DNA of 64,000 nucleotides from Epiperipatus broadwayi (GCA_028023455.1 JAQFVV010000282.1:311001-375000), one strand, 5' to 3'. Positions 10,077 to 22,058 are shown, counted from the first letter of the stretch. Notes: generated by a model not told the origin, from the letters alone. Translations and numbers: made by a program.

Positions 10077-10796
10077 AACTTCAGGAAATGTTGCAATCAT
10101 TATCAGATGAAAGTAAGAACGCTAGAAGTAATGTTCTATGGCTTTTCTCAAAAGAGAGAAATAAAGATTGATAATGATGATTTAGAAGACATTAACCACT
10201 ACAAACATCTTGGTCAGATTATTATTACAGATGAAAACCTAATAGGTAAAATGAATCCTAGGATTAAACTTGGCAGGAATGCTTTTGTAGAAATAATTTA
10301 ATATTAAAAGAAAATATACCTACGTATTTGAAAATGAAGGTTTTTATAAATATGTTTTATCAGTTCTTACTTATGGATATGAATCAGGGACACTTAGCAG
10401 AAGATCAATACAGAGACTTCACATCACTCAACAGAGTATGTAGAGATGTAGGTTAGGAGTAAGAAAAAGAAATAAAAAACAAAATACATGGGTGAAAAAC
10501 ACCCTGCTGTTAATGACATCATTAAAAGAATTAATAGACTGAAGGGATTTGGGTTGGGCATATTTCTAGAAGAGACAATAATAGATATATGGACAATTAA
10601 AATCTTAAAACGGAATATAAGAGATTGTAAAAGACCTAGACAGAAACCACATATGAAATAGATGGAACAAATCAAGAAATATGTTAGGGTGATGTGAAGA
10701 AGAGAAGCTAAAGATCAGAAAAATTGGATTGAAGTTAAAAGACCTTCATCCTATAGTGGATTAAAAACGATCGAAAATGATGAAGATGATAATATT
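10077..10796 (+). pseudogene. RTE-1 LINE, RT C-terminal part and 3' end
   Basis: The frame 10065-10301 encodes VMFYGFSQKREIKIDNDDLE and HYKHLGQIIITDE, matching the FSQK...YKYLGQIINTDG segment of the 15.2-kb RTE copy. A C-terminal tail follows out of frame to about 10796, where it ends in GATGAAGATGATAATA. Many indels. This is the 3' end of the element begun at 5895. Confidence 0.75.
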
Positions 10797-11489
10797 AATA
10801 TTTAGGTGATCATGATTTCATCACCTACAGGAGTAAGAGACTTCTCATTTCCCCCACAAAAAATAAACAGAAAAACCAGCATTATAATACAATAGTAATT
10901 TTTTTATTTCCAGAGACATACAATTCCCTTTCATCATTCAAGGTTAACCTAAAGATCTCTATCCTTCAACTAAAAATAGCTACATATCCATTTGGTCAAC
11001 TGTTTTGTCTATAAATTTATCTCTATTTGTGATTTAAGAAAATTTCACAACTAACTGGACCAGCTAAATATCCAGATATAGATCATTATATGGTTGACTG
11101 TGATGGCTGTGAGTTATCCATTTGAAAAAAAATTCCAAACCTATAAAATTCAAGGTTGACTGTCTCAAACTAAACATCACCTCATAAATTATAGGCAGGT
11201 GTACTAATTATGCCATAAGACCTTTTTTAAGTATTGCAGAATATTCAGTTAATAGTTAATATATTGAATTTTCTGCTTTGCTATTATTTAAAAACTTTCA
11301 AATATTAATCACTTCAAAGTTTATCATGAGCTATTGATGAGCCTTGTCATATTAATTTAAGTAGATTTTGATTACACCATAAATCATCAATACTTATTTA
11401 TATCATATGTTTAATTTTCACAATCAGTTTTAGTATAATTACAGCTTTCTCAAATAAAAATAATGATCTGTGCTGATTGCTCTAAGAAG
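10797..11489. other. Intergenic, nothing recognised
   Basis: AT-rich unique-looking sequence without ORFs or visible repeats. Confidence 0.4.
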
Positions 11490-11830
11490 CTTTATTGATA
11501 AATGCCAGCAAGAGAAAGCATTTTATAATCTCTATCTAGAAACCACACCCTAACCTCAGACCAATGGTTTCATGCTTTGGCACTTCTCTGTGAGGCACTA
11601 AGATAGTTTCAGACACTAGATCTAAAAATACCAACCCAAAGCCAGAATTTATCTAAAAGTTATCTATTGAGTGGAAAATCTGAAATTTTCAGACACCTAC
11701 ATGTCTTCAAACCCATCTATCCAGCTCAAATACCTATATGGGGCTGAGAAATCTTCAGCCAAACCATATATTGCTAAGGTTGTTAATATATGGTTTGGAA
11801 GCCCAAAAAGATTACTATGATAATTTACAA
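11490..11830 (-). repeat. Decayed retrozyme-like unit (RZ-E/B relative)
   Basis: On minus this resembles RZ-B and RZ-E units: a CAGCAAGAGAAAGCATTTTA arm like that of 14.5 kb, a shared CTGAAATTTTCAGAC block, and a ribozyme relic near 11560-11600 (CACAGAGA...GCATGAAACCATTGGTC, then TGAGG). CUGANGA is lost, GAAA and GUC remain. Confidence 0.5.
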
Positions 11831-12199
11831 GTCAAGTTCATGATGAATCATTTAAATTTAAATAAAATTGTGAATAATGCCCCTTTCTTATGTCAATGCT
11901 AATCTGATAAATGAATTAGGAAAAATATAACAAAGGAACATTATTTTCAGGTTCATATGATTCTTTGAGAATATAGCTTGGGAATTTAGTATTGTAAGAT
12001 TGAAATCATTCCAGGAAACAATAAATTTCCCCTCTATTTGTTATACAAATTTATGAGTCCATTGACATTAGTAGCCAGCTCTCATACTAGGAGTCATTAA
12101 TTTCATTAATGAGGATAATCTCTAAGCTATATAAAAATTACCAAACTGCAACAGCCCAACTATGGAAACTGTGTACAGGAATTTGCATGACAGAGTTTC
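11831..12199. other. Intergenic, nothing recognised
   Basis: Ordinary AT-rich sequence with no repeat or ORF that I can support. Confidence 0.4.
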
Positions 12200-12213
12200 T
12201 TTAATGATGGATT

Positions 12214-12431
12214 AAACAAGGCAAAACTCTCCATACAGTAGTGCCACCCTGTGCCAACCAGAGCAATCAATGGATGCCAGAAAGCTTGTGCATAAAATCC
12301 CTATCTAGTGTCTACTCATCCATTGTTTACTCTGGTTGGCACAGGGTGGCACTACTGTATGGAGAGTTTTGCCTTGTTTATTAACAATTATGTGCTAGTA
12401 TAAGAGATAGTGATCATGTGATATTTAGTGG
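12214..12431. mobile_element. RZ-A deletion derivative, 14-bp TSD
   Basis: A 218-bp element with perfect TSD TTTAATGATGGATT (12200-12213, 12432-12445). It starts AAACAAGGCAAAACTC, has inverted arms of about 60 bp, and ends with the CATGTGATATTTAGTGG tail. The ribozyme arms have been lost by internal deletion. It fixes the true ends of the RZ-A family very precisely. Confidence 0.85.
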
Positions 12432-12445
12432 TTTAATGATGGATT

Positions 12446-12894
12446 CTAAAAAAATTTGGTATCCTCGCAAAGACTTAGTCAAATATTTTATTTAAACACT
12501 TTTGCTTTCGCACAGAGAATCCCTAGATTTAAAAATATTACTAGAAACAATAAAAATCTGTTAAACTATGAAGTTCATTAAGAATCTTTGCTTTTTCACA
12601 CTGAAATAAGATGATTATCTAGGGGAAAGGGTTGTGCCAAATTTTAGAACTTAAGAATAAATTGTTGGCCTTTGTCTGAAATAAACGTACAGATTCCTAT
12701 GTAAAATGTCTTGAAAGTGATATTTGGTGTGCTAAAGTGGAAATGTAGATAATATTTTAAGTCACTTAAACAGTATCCCTACAAGTATTCATGGAAAAAA
12801 TTAAAATATTTTAATATCCACTGACAAATTGGCAGCATTTAGGCAAAAATTATCTCTGGAAAAATTTCATATAAAAATATATATAGTAGATATA
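12446..12894. other. Intergenic, nothing recognised
   Basis: AT-rich sequence with no supported feature. Confidence 0.4.
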
Positions 12895-13165
12895 AATATA
12901 GGTATTTGAACTCAGACTTTCATGCTCTTTTACTATGTACACTATCTCATACTACTGATACACATGACCACACACATGCAGAAAAGATAAATAATCACCA
13001 ATATAAGTATTTTGTGTTAAACCAGCACTCATCAGTTGGTCCAGATTACCATCTCCCATCCATATATATAATCAGTGCTCAGTTTATATTAAGATAGCAA
13101 ATCCTTACTCTTTAATAGACAGGCTTCAACTTACTCCAACCTACAACTCTTCAGCCATCGATACC
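12895..13165. repeat. RZ-C fragment
   Basis: Diverged partial copy of the RZ-C unit (shared ACTTTCATG, GATAAATAATCACCAATATA, CCAGATTACCATCTC, GACAGGCTTCAAC blocks), with one ribozyme. The 63-codon ORF across it is incidental. Confidence 0.65.
12997..13040 (-). ncRNA. Hammerhead relic, RZ-C (G12 to A)
   Basis: On minus: ACCAA, CTGATGA, GTGCTG...AACAC, then AAAA in place of GAAA, and TTGGT closing stem I. C-AAAA can come from an ancestral C-GAAA by CpG decay. Predicted inactive. Confidence 0.6.
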
Positions 13166-13527
13166 ACTGATTCAGGTATGAGCGTGCCTGGTATTTCAAA
13201 TCTTATATAGTAGATACGTTTTCCTTACTTGACAATAAAAAAGTGTTAAGAGAATTATTTTCACTGTGTCAGAACCTTTTACACTACTGAATGAAAAGAT
13301 TTCAAGTTACCTTTCTTTTCTAAATATAAAAATTATGTCAGAATATAAAATTCACATGGCACAGTTAATACATTGAGTTGTGAATTTTTATGACAAGAAG
13401 AACAGCAAATTATCTTGATAACAAATTGTACTTAAAATAAAATTCTTTGAAAAGATACTTGAAGAATTTGGGATTTATTTCCAAACCAAATACCGTCTTT
13501 TCTGCAAGGCCAATGAATATTTTATTA

Positions 13528-14132
13528 GTTTTCAATATCTTATTTGTGTACACATGATTCCTCAATATTAGTCAATACAAAAACTGAAATAATTACTAAA
13601 TTTGATACAAAAATGAGATATCTATATCACTTATTAGAGCTGTTATTGTTTGGAATCTGTAAAAGTTAGCAACCACAAATATCACATTAAAATTAATTTT
13701 AAAAAAATTCAATTTTTATAAAACAGATATTTTAATTACGTGTTTTACAACTATAATATTTTTTTAAATTTTATTTATTATTGCTAGATAATCTATAATT
13801 TTTAATAAAAGGCATGTTTATGCTTAAAGACAGTGAAATTTTTGTTGAAATTTTCAATATCACATTTGTGTATGCGTGATTCTCAACATTAATTCCTCAA
13901 CATTAGTCAATATAAAAATTGAAAACATGAAAGAATTACCAACTTTGACAAAGAAATGAGATCGCTTATTAGACCTGATATTGCTGGAATCTATAAAAGT
14001 TGGCAACCTCAGGTATTTACATTAAAATCAATTTAAAAATTTGAGTTATTTTAATTATAAGTTTTGCAACTATAATGTTTTTTTTTTATTATTATTAAGT
14101 AATCTATAATTTTTATTAAAAGGCATGTTTAC
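13528..14132. repeat. Diverged direct repeat, about 320-bp period
   Basis: 13528-13826 and about 13850-14132 share long blocks in order: TTCAATATC.xATTTGTGTA, CATTAGTCAATA, GATATTGCTGGAATCT-type, AAGTTAGCAACC, and TAATCTATAATTTTTA followed by AAAGGCATGTTTA. Unknown family, no ORF. It looks like an old tandem array. Confidence 0.6.
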
Positions 14133-14469
14133 GTTTATTTTTTATTAGTTTTATATTTTTGATATTCTACTTTCTTTTTATAATCAAAAGTGTTTCCTAA
14201 TTTCAAAAAAGTTAATATCTACTATAATAAAGTAATGCCATTGCGGATTAAAAAAATATAGATAGAGAAATGTAGAATCAGCTGATTAAGAAAATGCATT
14301 ATTTAATGGATTATAGCAGTTTTAATCATAAATTTATAATCAAAATTTATTTAATAAAAGAAAAGATATCATGATAAACAATCCTGAACATGAAGCGTAT
14401 ATACATCAAGTCAGATTATAAAAGTAAACGTTTTTACATAATACTTCAAGTTTGTCTTTTCTCTCTCTT

Positions 14470-14695
14470 TATATATATAATTAAATAAAGAGCATGCTAA
14501 TAGCTCTAAACAAGCTTTTTTTTAAGTGATAAATGCCACAAGAAAAAGCATTTGAAATCTTTATCTTGGATTGTCCCCATCCCCAGACCGGTTTTGAGTA
14601 ATGATTCTCTTCAGTTAGGAGCTAGGATCCAAGATAAAGATTTCAAATGCTTTATCTTGTGGCATTTATCATAAAAAAGCTTGCTTAGAGAAAGT
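14470..14695. repeat. RZ-E fold-back copy 1
   Basis: Inverted arms of about 55 bp (14511-14570 and 14628-14685, sharing AAGCTTTTTT...GATAAATGCCAC and AAGATTTCAAATGC) close around a hammerhead-like centre. Start block GAGCATGCTAATAGCTCTAA matches the RZ-E copies at 19.7 and 22.4 kb. Confidence 0.7.
14565..14633 (-). ncRNA. Hammerhead relic, RZ-E copy 1
   Basis: On minus: outer stem I CTTGGAT/ATCCAAG, core CTGAAGA, degraded stem II, CAAAAC (from CGAAAC by CpG decay), CGGTC, TGGGG. G12 is lost, so predicted inactive. Confidence 0.55.
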
Positions 14696-14705
14696 GGAGA
14701 AATCA

Positions 14706-14960
14706 AGAGAAACCTTTGGCAGGATGTCTCAGCTGGTTAGAGTGTTACCTTAAAATTCAAAAATCAAGAATCTTATGGCCCAGATTTGAATCCCATGTTA
14801 GTATTGTCATTGGTCAGACCAGCAACACCTGAAGAAGAGGGGAGACTAATACCTCTCAAAACATGCATATACTAACCTGTTTGATGTGCTATTACTAACA
14901 GTTGAATGTATTTGGAATATTTAAATAAAGTTAAATTTTTCTAAAGACATTCAATACATA
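14706..14960 (+). repeat. tRNA-headed SINE-like repeat with hammerhead-like motif
   Basis: The head has an A-box-like TCTCAGCTGGTTAGAG and a B-box-like GATTTGAATCC about 55 bp apart, as in tRNA-derived pol III promoters. The body holds CTGAAGA, an AGAGG/CCTCT stem, then CAAAAC (14826-14866), which reads as an HHR-like motif with G12 lost. An inverted pair of related copies is at 22.57-23.13 kb. Exact ends are not defined. Confidence 0.5.
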
Positions 14961-15149
14961 TATTAGATGATGGAAATAGTCCAATATAAAAATACAACTC
15001 ATAAACTTTCAGGAAAACACAATGAAGAACATGTTTGGAATAGGGATATGTTTGTTTCATAACTTATTGAATAATCACTATTAATGAGTTAAAAAAGCCT
15101 CATATCATTTTAATGGCCTGGAAAATACTTTTGTACATTTATAATCATT

Positions 15150-15805
15150 ATCATCATCAACCATTATCAATCCACTGCAGGATGAAGGTCTCTCCAAGTT
15201 CAATCCATCTTTTCCAATCTTTAGCTTCTCTTCTCCACATCACCCCTGCACCCTTTCTTATTTCATCCATCCATCTCACATGTGGTCTCTTTTTGGGTCT
15301 TTTACAATCTCTTGAAATCCTGTTTAAGATTTCAATTGTCCATCTATTATGATCTCTTCTAGAAATATGTCCAGCCCAACTCCACTTCAGTCTTTTAATT
15401 TTTTCAAGGAGATCAGTAATACCTGTTTGTTCTCTTACCCATACATTGCGTTTTCGATCTCTTCTTGTTACTCCCAACATGCATCTCTCCATACTTCTTC
15501 GAGTGGTTTGAAGTCTCTGTGTTGCTCTTCTATTAAGTGTCCAAGTCTCAGATCCATAAGTAAGAACTGGCAAAATACATTTATTAAAAACCTTCCTTTT
15601 CAAACACATAGGCATATTTCCTTTTAGTATCAAGTTATTTCTACCAAAAGCACTCCAACCAAGTTTAATTTTATGATTAATTTCATCCATTGTGTTTCCA
15701 TCTGTATTAATGATCTGACCAAGGTATTTGTAACTGTTCACCTCCTCTATCTCATCATAACCACTCTTTTTTCTTTTTTTTTGAGAAAATCTATTAAACA
15801 TTACT
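15150..15805 (-). pseudogene. RTE-2 LINE 3' half (214-codon open frame)
   Basis: Minus frame 15801-15157 is open for 214 codons and corresponds to the RT thumb and C-terminal domain of RTE-clade LINEs: MFNRFSQKK, then YKYLGQIINTDG, LPVLTYGSETWTL, RSMERCMLGVTRRDR, LKWSWAGHISRRD, RWMDEIRKGAGVMW. It ends in the characteristic TTGATGATGATAATG repeat at 15150. The element is 5'-truncated (no endonuclease or palm), as usual for a LINE insertion, so it is a non-functional fragment despite the open frame. This is the least decayed version of this segment in the window. Confidence 0.85.
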
Positions 15806-16315
15806 CTTGTCTTTTTTTCATTTTTTTTGTCTTTCTTTCCCTCTTTCCTCTGATAACTCCCGCCACATTTTCTGTAACTCTTAAAAATTTTGTGTTAATA
15901 TATTTCTTCTCTTCTTTTTGTTTTTTTTTTCTTCTAACTCACTTCCCTCCTCTCTTTTTTTGTTGAGAATTGGTTTTTGGTTGTTTTTTTTTTTTTTTTA
16001 TTATAAAAAAATAGTTTTCATATGATAAAAAAGAGGTGATCTTATCTTCAATTAAATTAGATAGAAAAACATCCCACGAAAATGGATTTTATTATTAAAA
16101 TTAAAAATAAAAGTGATGGTTGAAATATCCATAATCATAATTTGTAATAATTTTTAATTAATTTTTTTTTTAATTTTTTATTCTTCATTATAATAAAATA
16201 AAATTAAATTATAAATCATAAACTACACAAAAAAAAAAAAAAAATAAAAACAAAAACATAACAAGAAAATATAATTACACAAATTATAACATAAAAAAAT
16301 TCTACTTGCATATTA

Positions 16316-16346
<31 letters not shown>

Positions 16347-16388
16347 ATTTTTTTTTTATTTTATTATATAAAAAAAAAAAAAAAAAAA

Positions 16389-16423
<35 letters not shown>

Positions 16424-16524
16424 CACCATTTTTCTTTTTTTGTCAATTTAAAATTTAAACTTATCAACAAAAACTTGAAGGTTTCATCATATCAGTAGTT
16501 GTTCAACTGTTCAAGAAAGAGCAA
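15806..16524. repeat. T-rich to A-rich low-complexity tract
   Basis: A long pyrimidine-rich stretch (15806-16010) then AT-rich DNA. 16319-16421 is almost pure T (about 48) followed by almost pure A (about 55): a homopolymer fold-back. This is likely to be sequence- or assembly-error prone. Confidence 0.7.
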
Positions 16525-16638
16525 AAAATAAATTGATAAAAAAAATCAAGTCAGATGTCACATGACCTAATTTTAATAAAGCTCGTATTTACAAAGTTAT
16601 ATATAGAGTTCGCAAAACAAACTCTTAAAAAGCTTTGA

Positions 16639-16701
16639 GAATATCCTCAACCCCAGATCGGTTTCTGCATCTAGCGTCGTCAGTGAGGTGTTAGGATATT
16701 C
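16639..16701 (-). ncRNA. Type I hammerhead, RZ-B1 left arm
   Basis: On minus: outer stem I GAATATCCT/AGGATATTC (9 bp), inner CCTCA/TGGGG, core CTGACGA, stem II around TAGAT, GAAAC, CGATC. Core residues are present; stem III is weak (GG to GA change) and stem II has only two good pairs. Confidence 0.65.
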
Positions 16702-16900
16702 ATTAGATTAAAAATACTAGGAGCCAGCCCAGCATTTTATCTAATGTATAACTATTGAGAAGAAAATCTGAAACCTTCAGACATTCATATGTCTAAAAAT
16801 CCAGATATCTAACTCAAATGTCTGAAGGTTTCAGATTTTCATCTCAATAGTTATACATTAGATAAAATGCTGGGCTAGTTCCTAGTATTTTTAATCTAAT

Positions 16901-16963
16901 GAATATCCTAACACCTCACTGACCACACTAAATGCAGAAAACGGTCTGGGGTTGAGGGTATTC
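16901..16963 (+). ncRNA. Hammerhead relic, RZ-B1 right arm
   Basis: Inverted partner: stem I is conserved and GAAAAC, GGTC are present, but the core reads CTGACCA (G8 lost). Predicted inactive. Confidence 0.6.
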
Positions 16964-17020
16964 TCAAAGCTTGTTAAGAGTTTATTTTGCGAACTTTATA
17001 TATAACTATAAAAAGAGCAA

Positions 17021-19734
17021 TGAAATGTTTCTTGAATAAAAATTTATTATTAAAGATGTTTTGTCATAAATAATGATAAGTTGACAATTAAAATGTTACT
17101 TACTGATTTTTGGTTATTTTTTTTATGAACTAATGGACTTCTTCACCCCAGTCAGATTTATTACTTTATAGTTAATAATGCACTCCCTTTTCAACTATTT
17201 TACCTTTACCAGAATTATTAAAATCAGTATTCATAGGTAAAATATTAATAATATTGCTGTTATAACTAATTTCAAATTCTTTCTGGAATTTTATGCCAAC
17301 TTTCGTAAATAGATCAACATAGTTTAAATTAACATTATTATATTTTAATTTGAATTTTACAAAATAATTTTTTTCTTAGTCGTATTTGGAAAGAACAGTT
17401 TTAGCTAAAGTTCATGCAAATGATATATTATGAAGAATAACTAATGCAGGAATACCAAGTGGCAAATTCTGGAACTCAAGATCCATAAATCATCGTTTCA
17501 GCCCTGCCACTTGAGGTGTTTGAACTTTTTACGAACTTCTGAAGTAATTAATCCCAGGATAAAAATTTGTTTTTAATTAATGATAGCGATTTTATGTATT
17601 TCTTTGCTTTATGTTTTCAGAATCACATTTCACCCAATTAAAAATATTTTGAATATTGAGAATATAGAATTGTAAATCTCAACGTATTAACTCTTTTCAT
17701 GGAAATATGTAATTCTAATGTACTCGTTGACTTCCGAGTTCAGATGAAAAAGTATAACATAAATAATTTATAAATAGACAACTTCCATATTTCTCCATTC
17801 TTTTTTATTTCATAAGTAATTTACTATAAATAAAGATACAATAAAAGACAAATAATCCCCAAGATGCATTTCGTGCTGATATTACGCATGGGAGAATGAG
17901 AAACGTAAATAGCCATGTGTGTGTGCTGAAAATCAGATGTATTAATCTTTAACTTGGATTAAAGTTTATATCTGTGCTAGAGAAAATCTCTAGTTTAATA
18001 AATGATTAGTAATAATCATTACGTGTTTATCAAAAAAGTTGATAACGTAAAAGTTGGGAGTTGAGTAAATTGACGCTTGAAAATAAAAATGAGACAATTT
18101 GCTCTACATAAATGATCTTCATGTAATAAAAGATATATAGGAGAGATGATGACCTGTTTATGTTTGTTAAGTTATACCTTTTCATCTAAACTCGAAGAAG
18201 TCAATGTTTGCTTTAGAAGAATATAGAATTATTTTGGCATATAAATATAACTTAAAAGTTTTGTAACATGTCTGACAAATGGAAACTTTTTACTAATAGT
18301 AACCTTTACGACTACTATATATTTATAATTCATATCAGTATGTGTGTACATGTGCTCTTTATAATAATAGAGTACTTAAAAACACTTAAATTGTTATAAC
18401 TTTTTAGACAAATGAAGAATTATTACTCTTTCTATTCACCAGTAAATTACGGTAATAATAGATTTTAATAAGTGAGCCACTTTTTTTTAAAAAAAGATTG
18501 TTTTATATCCTCAAACATTCACTGAGCATATATTATATTCATAAATAATCATTTAGTTTAAGGATCAATGAAGGAGATAAAAGGTTTTACCTTCCAACTG
18601 TCTCAGAGCAATCTAAAGGTCTATTACAGCAGTTCAAATATAACAATAGTTGCTATGGAAACTAATCATTATCTGTTGGATGATAAAACATATGGCTTTT
18701 TTTAATTAATATAGATTTCGAATATTTATATACTACGCAAATTTTTAAAACTTAAAAAAAAAAATCGTAAGCAAACATTTATTTTTTTACTAAAATACTA
18801 ACTTGGTTTGATTTTGCACACACGCGCGCGCAAGCAAGTAATAAAAACGACCGTGTACAAGACAATTAAATGATCCCTACTATTTTGGCAAAAAATAAAC
18901 ATCATGTTAATTTCCTGTTAAAATGCATATTATCTTTTAACAACGTATAACAAAGTATGCCTATAGGCATTAAAAAAAAAAATAAACAAATTAGAAAAAA
19001 AAATCTTATTTTCATTATATATATATAAAATGTTTAATATCCCATAAAGAGTAAATATCTAACGAATAATAGGCAATCACACTCTTTCCAATACTTGCTT
19101 AATAGAATCATTGCTTCATTGTGTCACATAGGGAAAATGTACCAAAAAACGATGATGATCAATCATCAGAAATTTGACATAAAGTGATTGTTAGCATATA
19201 AAGCATATATTTCTATTCACATTTAAAAATAAAGTGTAGTCTTTATCCTACACATATATCAATAGTTTTCTATGGACTTATCACATTTTCTATGCTTGTT
19301 TCTAGGGACTTAATAAATTCAAAGTTTATCTTGCAAAATCTGGAACATATAAGAATCTTTTATCAATTATCTACACAAGTAATAATTTGAGCCCCATAAA
19401 TATCAGGTTTGATTTCTTTTTCACAAAAAAGATAGAGCATAATTGCCATTATTTATCATGCATATGTAATAAAGAGCTTGCCATGCGTGTGACTTGAGTT
19501 TGAATCCATGCTAAATAAAATTCTTTTTAAATAGTTTAGTATTTTTTTTTCTTTTAGGTATCTTTTTATCCAACCCAGATAGACAATCATAGTAAATGGG
19601 TAACTAATATTCTTAGCTGGAAAACAAAACAAGGATGAAAAACTGTGCAAGCTTCCACTACCTAGCAATTGCATGCCTTCTTCTTTTGCTATTTCTTTAT
19701 GAACGAGTGTTGTAAAGATATTTACTTTATCTTT
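17021..19734. other. 2.7 kb AT-rich intergenic sequence, no gene
   Basis: No ORF over 60 codons with recognisable content and no repeat shared with the window that I could find. It holds a CACACACGCGCGCG run at about 18817-18830 and (TA)n at 19018. Confidence 0.45.
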
Positions 19735-19986
19735 TAATTTGTATATATAATTAAAAGCATGCTAATAAGCTCTAAATAAGCTTTTTTTAAAATTTTTATG
19801 ATAAATGCTACTACAAGACAAAACATTCAAATCATCTTTTATCTATGATTGTCCCCATCCCTAGGCTGGTTTCAAGCTATGGCTCTTTTCAGTGAGAAGC
19901 TAAAAATAAAAAAAAAACATGTTTAGAGCTTATTAGCATGCTCTTAATTTTACATATTTGTAAATACAAGTTATATATATATATAT
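19735..19986 (-). repeat. RZ-E copy 2, left part
   Basis: Starts AAAAGCATGCTAATAAGCTC, runs through a hammerhead relic, then an inverted GAGCTTATTAGCATGCTC at 19927. It continues after a solo LTR at 22059, so RZ-E spans 19735-19986 plus 22059-22520. Confidence 0.65.
19847..19903 (-). ncRNA. Hammerhead relic, RZ-E copy 2
   Basis: On minus: TTCTCA, CTGAAAA (G8 to A), stem II GAGC/GCTT with loop CATA, GAAAC, CAGCC in place of a GTC-type site, then TAGGG. Two core changes, predicted inactive. Confidence 0.5.
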
Positions 19987-22058
19987 TGTAACAATATATA
20001 AATATGTCGTTACATTAAATTAAAATAAAAACTTTTAAGTTCGCATATAAAAATAAGTGTATTAAAAAGAAAAAAAAACTAAACGCTAAAATTAAAATGT
20101 TTGTTAAACGTATATATTCGCACAGATGCTAAACTTTAAAAATATTTTTTTTAATAAATAAAAAAAGGTATTTGAATGTATTTTTTTTATAAAAAAAGAT
20201 TTAAATATAAAAATAGTTTAAAAAAGAAATAACGTAAGTAAAAATAAAAACAGGTATTAATTAATTCCTGTAATCTGTAAATGGAAGTGATTGTTTATTA
20301 ATTATCCAAAAGCTGTCTAATTAAAAAGTCAGAGAGTAAATTAGATAAGAGAATAAAGAGATTTTAGCTTGACCAATGGAAGCACCAAGCCTCAGCCCGA
20401 ACCCGAACGAAAATTTGGATTAGTGACGTCTTTGTTCATTCAATCTGGAGATTTACTATAAAAAGAGAAATATTGAGTTCCAGACAGTTTTTTTGGACTT
20501 GATTTGATGAGAACAGTAAGACGCACTTGCCGTTCTCTCTCATTTTTTTTGTTTTAAAAAAAATATATAAAATGAAAAGACTGTGATACAAGAATGGAAC
20601 CAGCTAATGCTACCTCCAGAACATTATCTTCCAATGGAGACGTCGCGGGAATTAAAAAACAGGAACCTGGACTCTTCTACTGTAAGCTATATTGACATGA
20701 ACTCTAAATTTAAAAATAACTAAGAACTTTCGTTCAAGCTTATGAACTTCTATCTGACTTTTAAGTTTAAAATCAATTGAAAATGTTTAATTTTATATAT
20801 TTGCGTTTGATAAAAAAAAAAAAATCATTTCCATTTATTATTTTATTTGTATTAATATTTATTGTTTAAATTTTAAATGAGGAAATTTAAGGTTGGGTAT
20901 GGACGTTGCATAGATTCTTTAGCGGTTGATTATGTTGTGGTTTTCACATTCGATTAGAATATATAGGTCAACGATATCACTGCAGCATCTTACGATGAAT
21001 GCTAATGGGATTTGTATATTCCCTATGCAAGTGATGTTTATCGATGACTTTGTATTTTGATCGGTTGTGTTTAATTTGGAATGTTTTTGACTGTGAAATC
21101 TGTGCAGCTGATCTATACTCAACATTTTAAAACAAATTTTATAAAATTCATTTGTGCGAACGTATCTAAATGATAAATTTAAGCGGGCGTGAATGGCTAT
21201 ATAGTTTTGTAAAGTTATATTAAGGGAGGGTAATCTTAGGTTATTCGTTTCGTAGTTGAATTGGCTCAATGGATTGGATATATTTGTGTAATTAGTAGAT
21301 GTAGTATGAGATCCGCTATGGGCAGGATTGCATATATACGCCACACACTTTCTGTTTGCCTATGGACGGGTTTGTAAGTCGGCAGAAGACCGCAGTCCAT
21401 TCCTATGGAGTTTTTTGTTTATTGTTCTACTTGCCAACAGATGTAACATTCCTGTTGGTGGAGAGTCAATGTCTTCTCTAATTCTACTTACTGTTCAGAT
21501 GTACATTCCTGACAGTACAGTATTTTGTGTTGTTGTATTTTCATGCTACATTGAATACCTAAATGTATCAGATGGATTGGTGCCGTTTTGACTACGAGCT
21601 TTTGGCCTAAGGTTAAATAAGGGAAAGAATATTTTCTTTTCAAATGCAGACCTATATAGTCTATTCATACTCGACTCACTAAATAAAAATTAAACTTATT
21701 GAAATCTTTTTAAATGTAAATTTACAAGTTAATATAAAAATCCAAAGGTTAAACTTATTCCTCGAATTTAGAATGATTTTATATGTGTGTAAATAAATAT
21801 TTTTATGTGTTAATTTCTGGCAGTGGCTTTTATTCTTTTATATTTAAGATATAAAATTTATATTTTATTATCTCTGCTACTCACTGAGCTAGTGACTTGG
21901 GCTAACGATCGGAATATTTAAATAAAGTGGAATCTTAACAGCGCATATCTGCCTACTTTATAAATTTTTCTAGGCTCAAATGCCTAGATGGCGCCCTGGT
22001 AGTTGCAGGTATTGTTTTTGCGGTTAGATTCGATCTCCACTTACTTCCGATTGTTATA
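19987..22058. mobile_element. Solo-LTR-like insertion, copy 2
   Basis: Homologous over its length to 6421-8311. Starts TGTAACAATATA and ends TTGTTATA, inserted in a TA tract (TATA/ATAT duplication, so the TSD cannot be counted exactly). It splits an RZ-E element. It retains more CpG than copy 1 (CGAACCCGAACG, TGACGTC, GACGTCGCGGG), suggesting a younger insertion. ORFs inside (20919-21591) have no recognisable content. Confidence 0.65.
20424..20467 (+). promoter_or_regulatory. CRE and TATA box in solo LTR copy 2
   Basis: A perfect TGACGTC (20424-20430) lies 27 bp upstream of TATAAAAAGAG (20457-20467). Conserved position in copy 1. Likely the LTR's pol II promoter. Confidence 0.55.

Larger units (their letters stand above)
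16525..17011. mobile_element. RZ-B element copy 1, inverted dimer, 9-bp TSD
   Basis: Flanked by AAAGAGCAA (16516-16524, 17012-17020). Inside, 16596-17006 is a near-perfect palindrome with its axis near 16800; each arm bears a hammerhead. Shared blocks with the 52-kb array include CCTAATTTTAATAAAGCTC, TATATATAGAGT and AAATCTGAAACC. There is no ORF. It looks like a retrozyme unit copied in both orientations before or during insertion. Confidence 0.75.

Noticed and set aside
15157-15801. A 214-codon host gene
   Set aside because: All recognisable motifs belong to the RTE LINE C-terminus and the frame ends at the LINE's 3' repeat; it is a 5'-truncated LINE copy.
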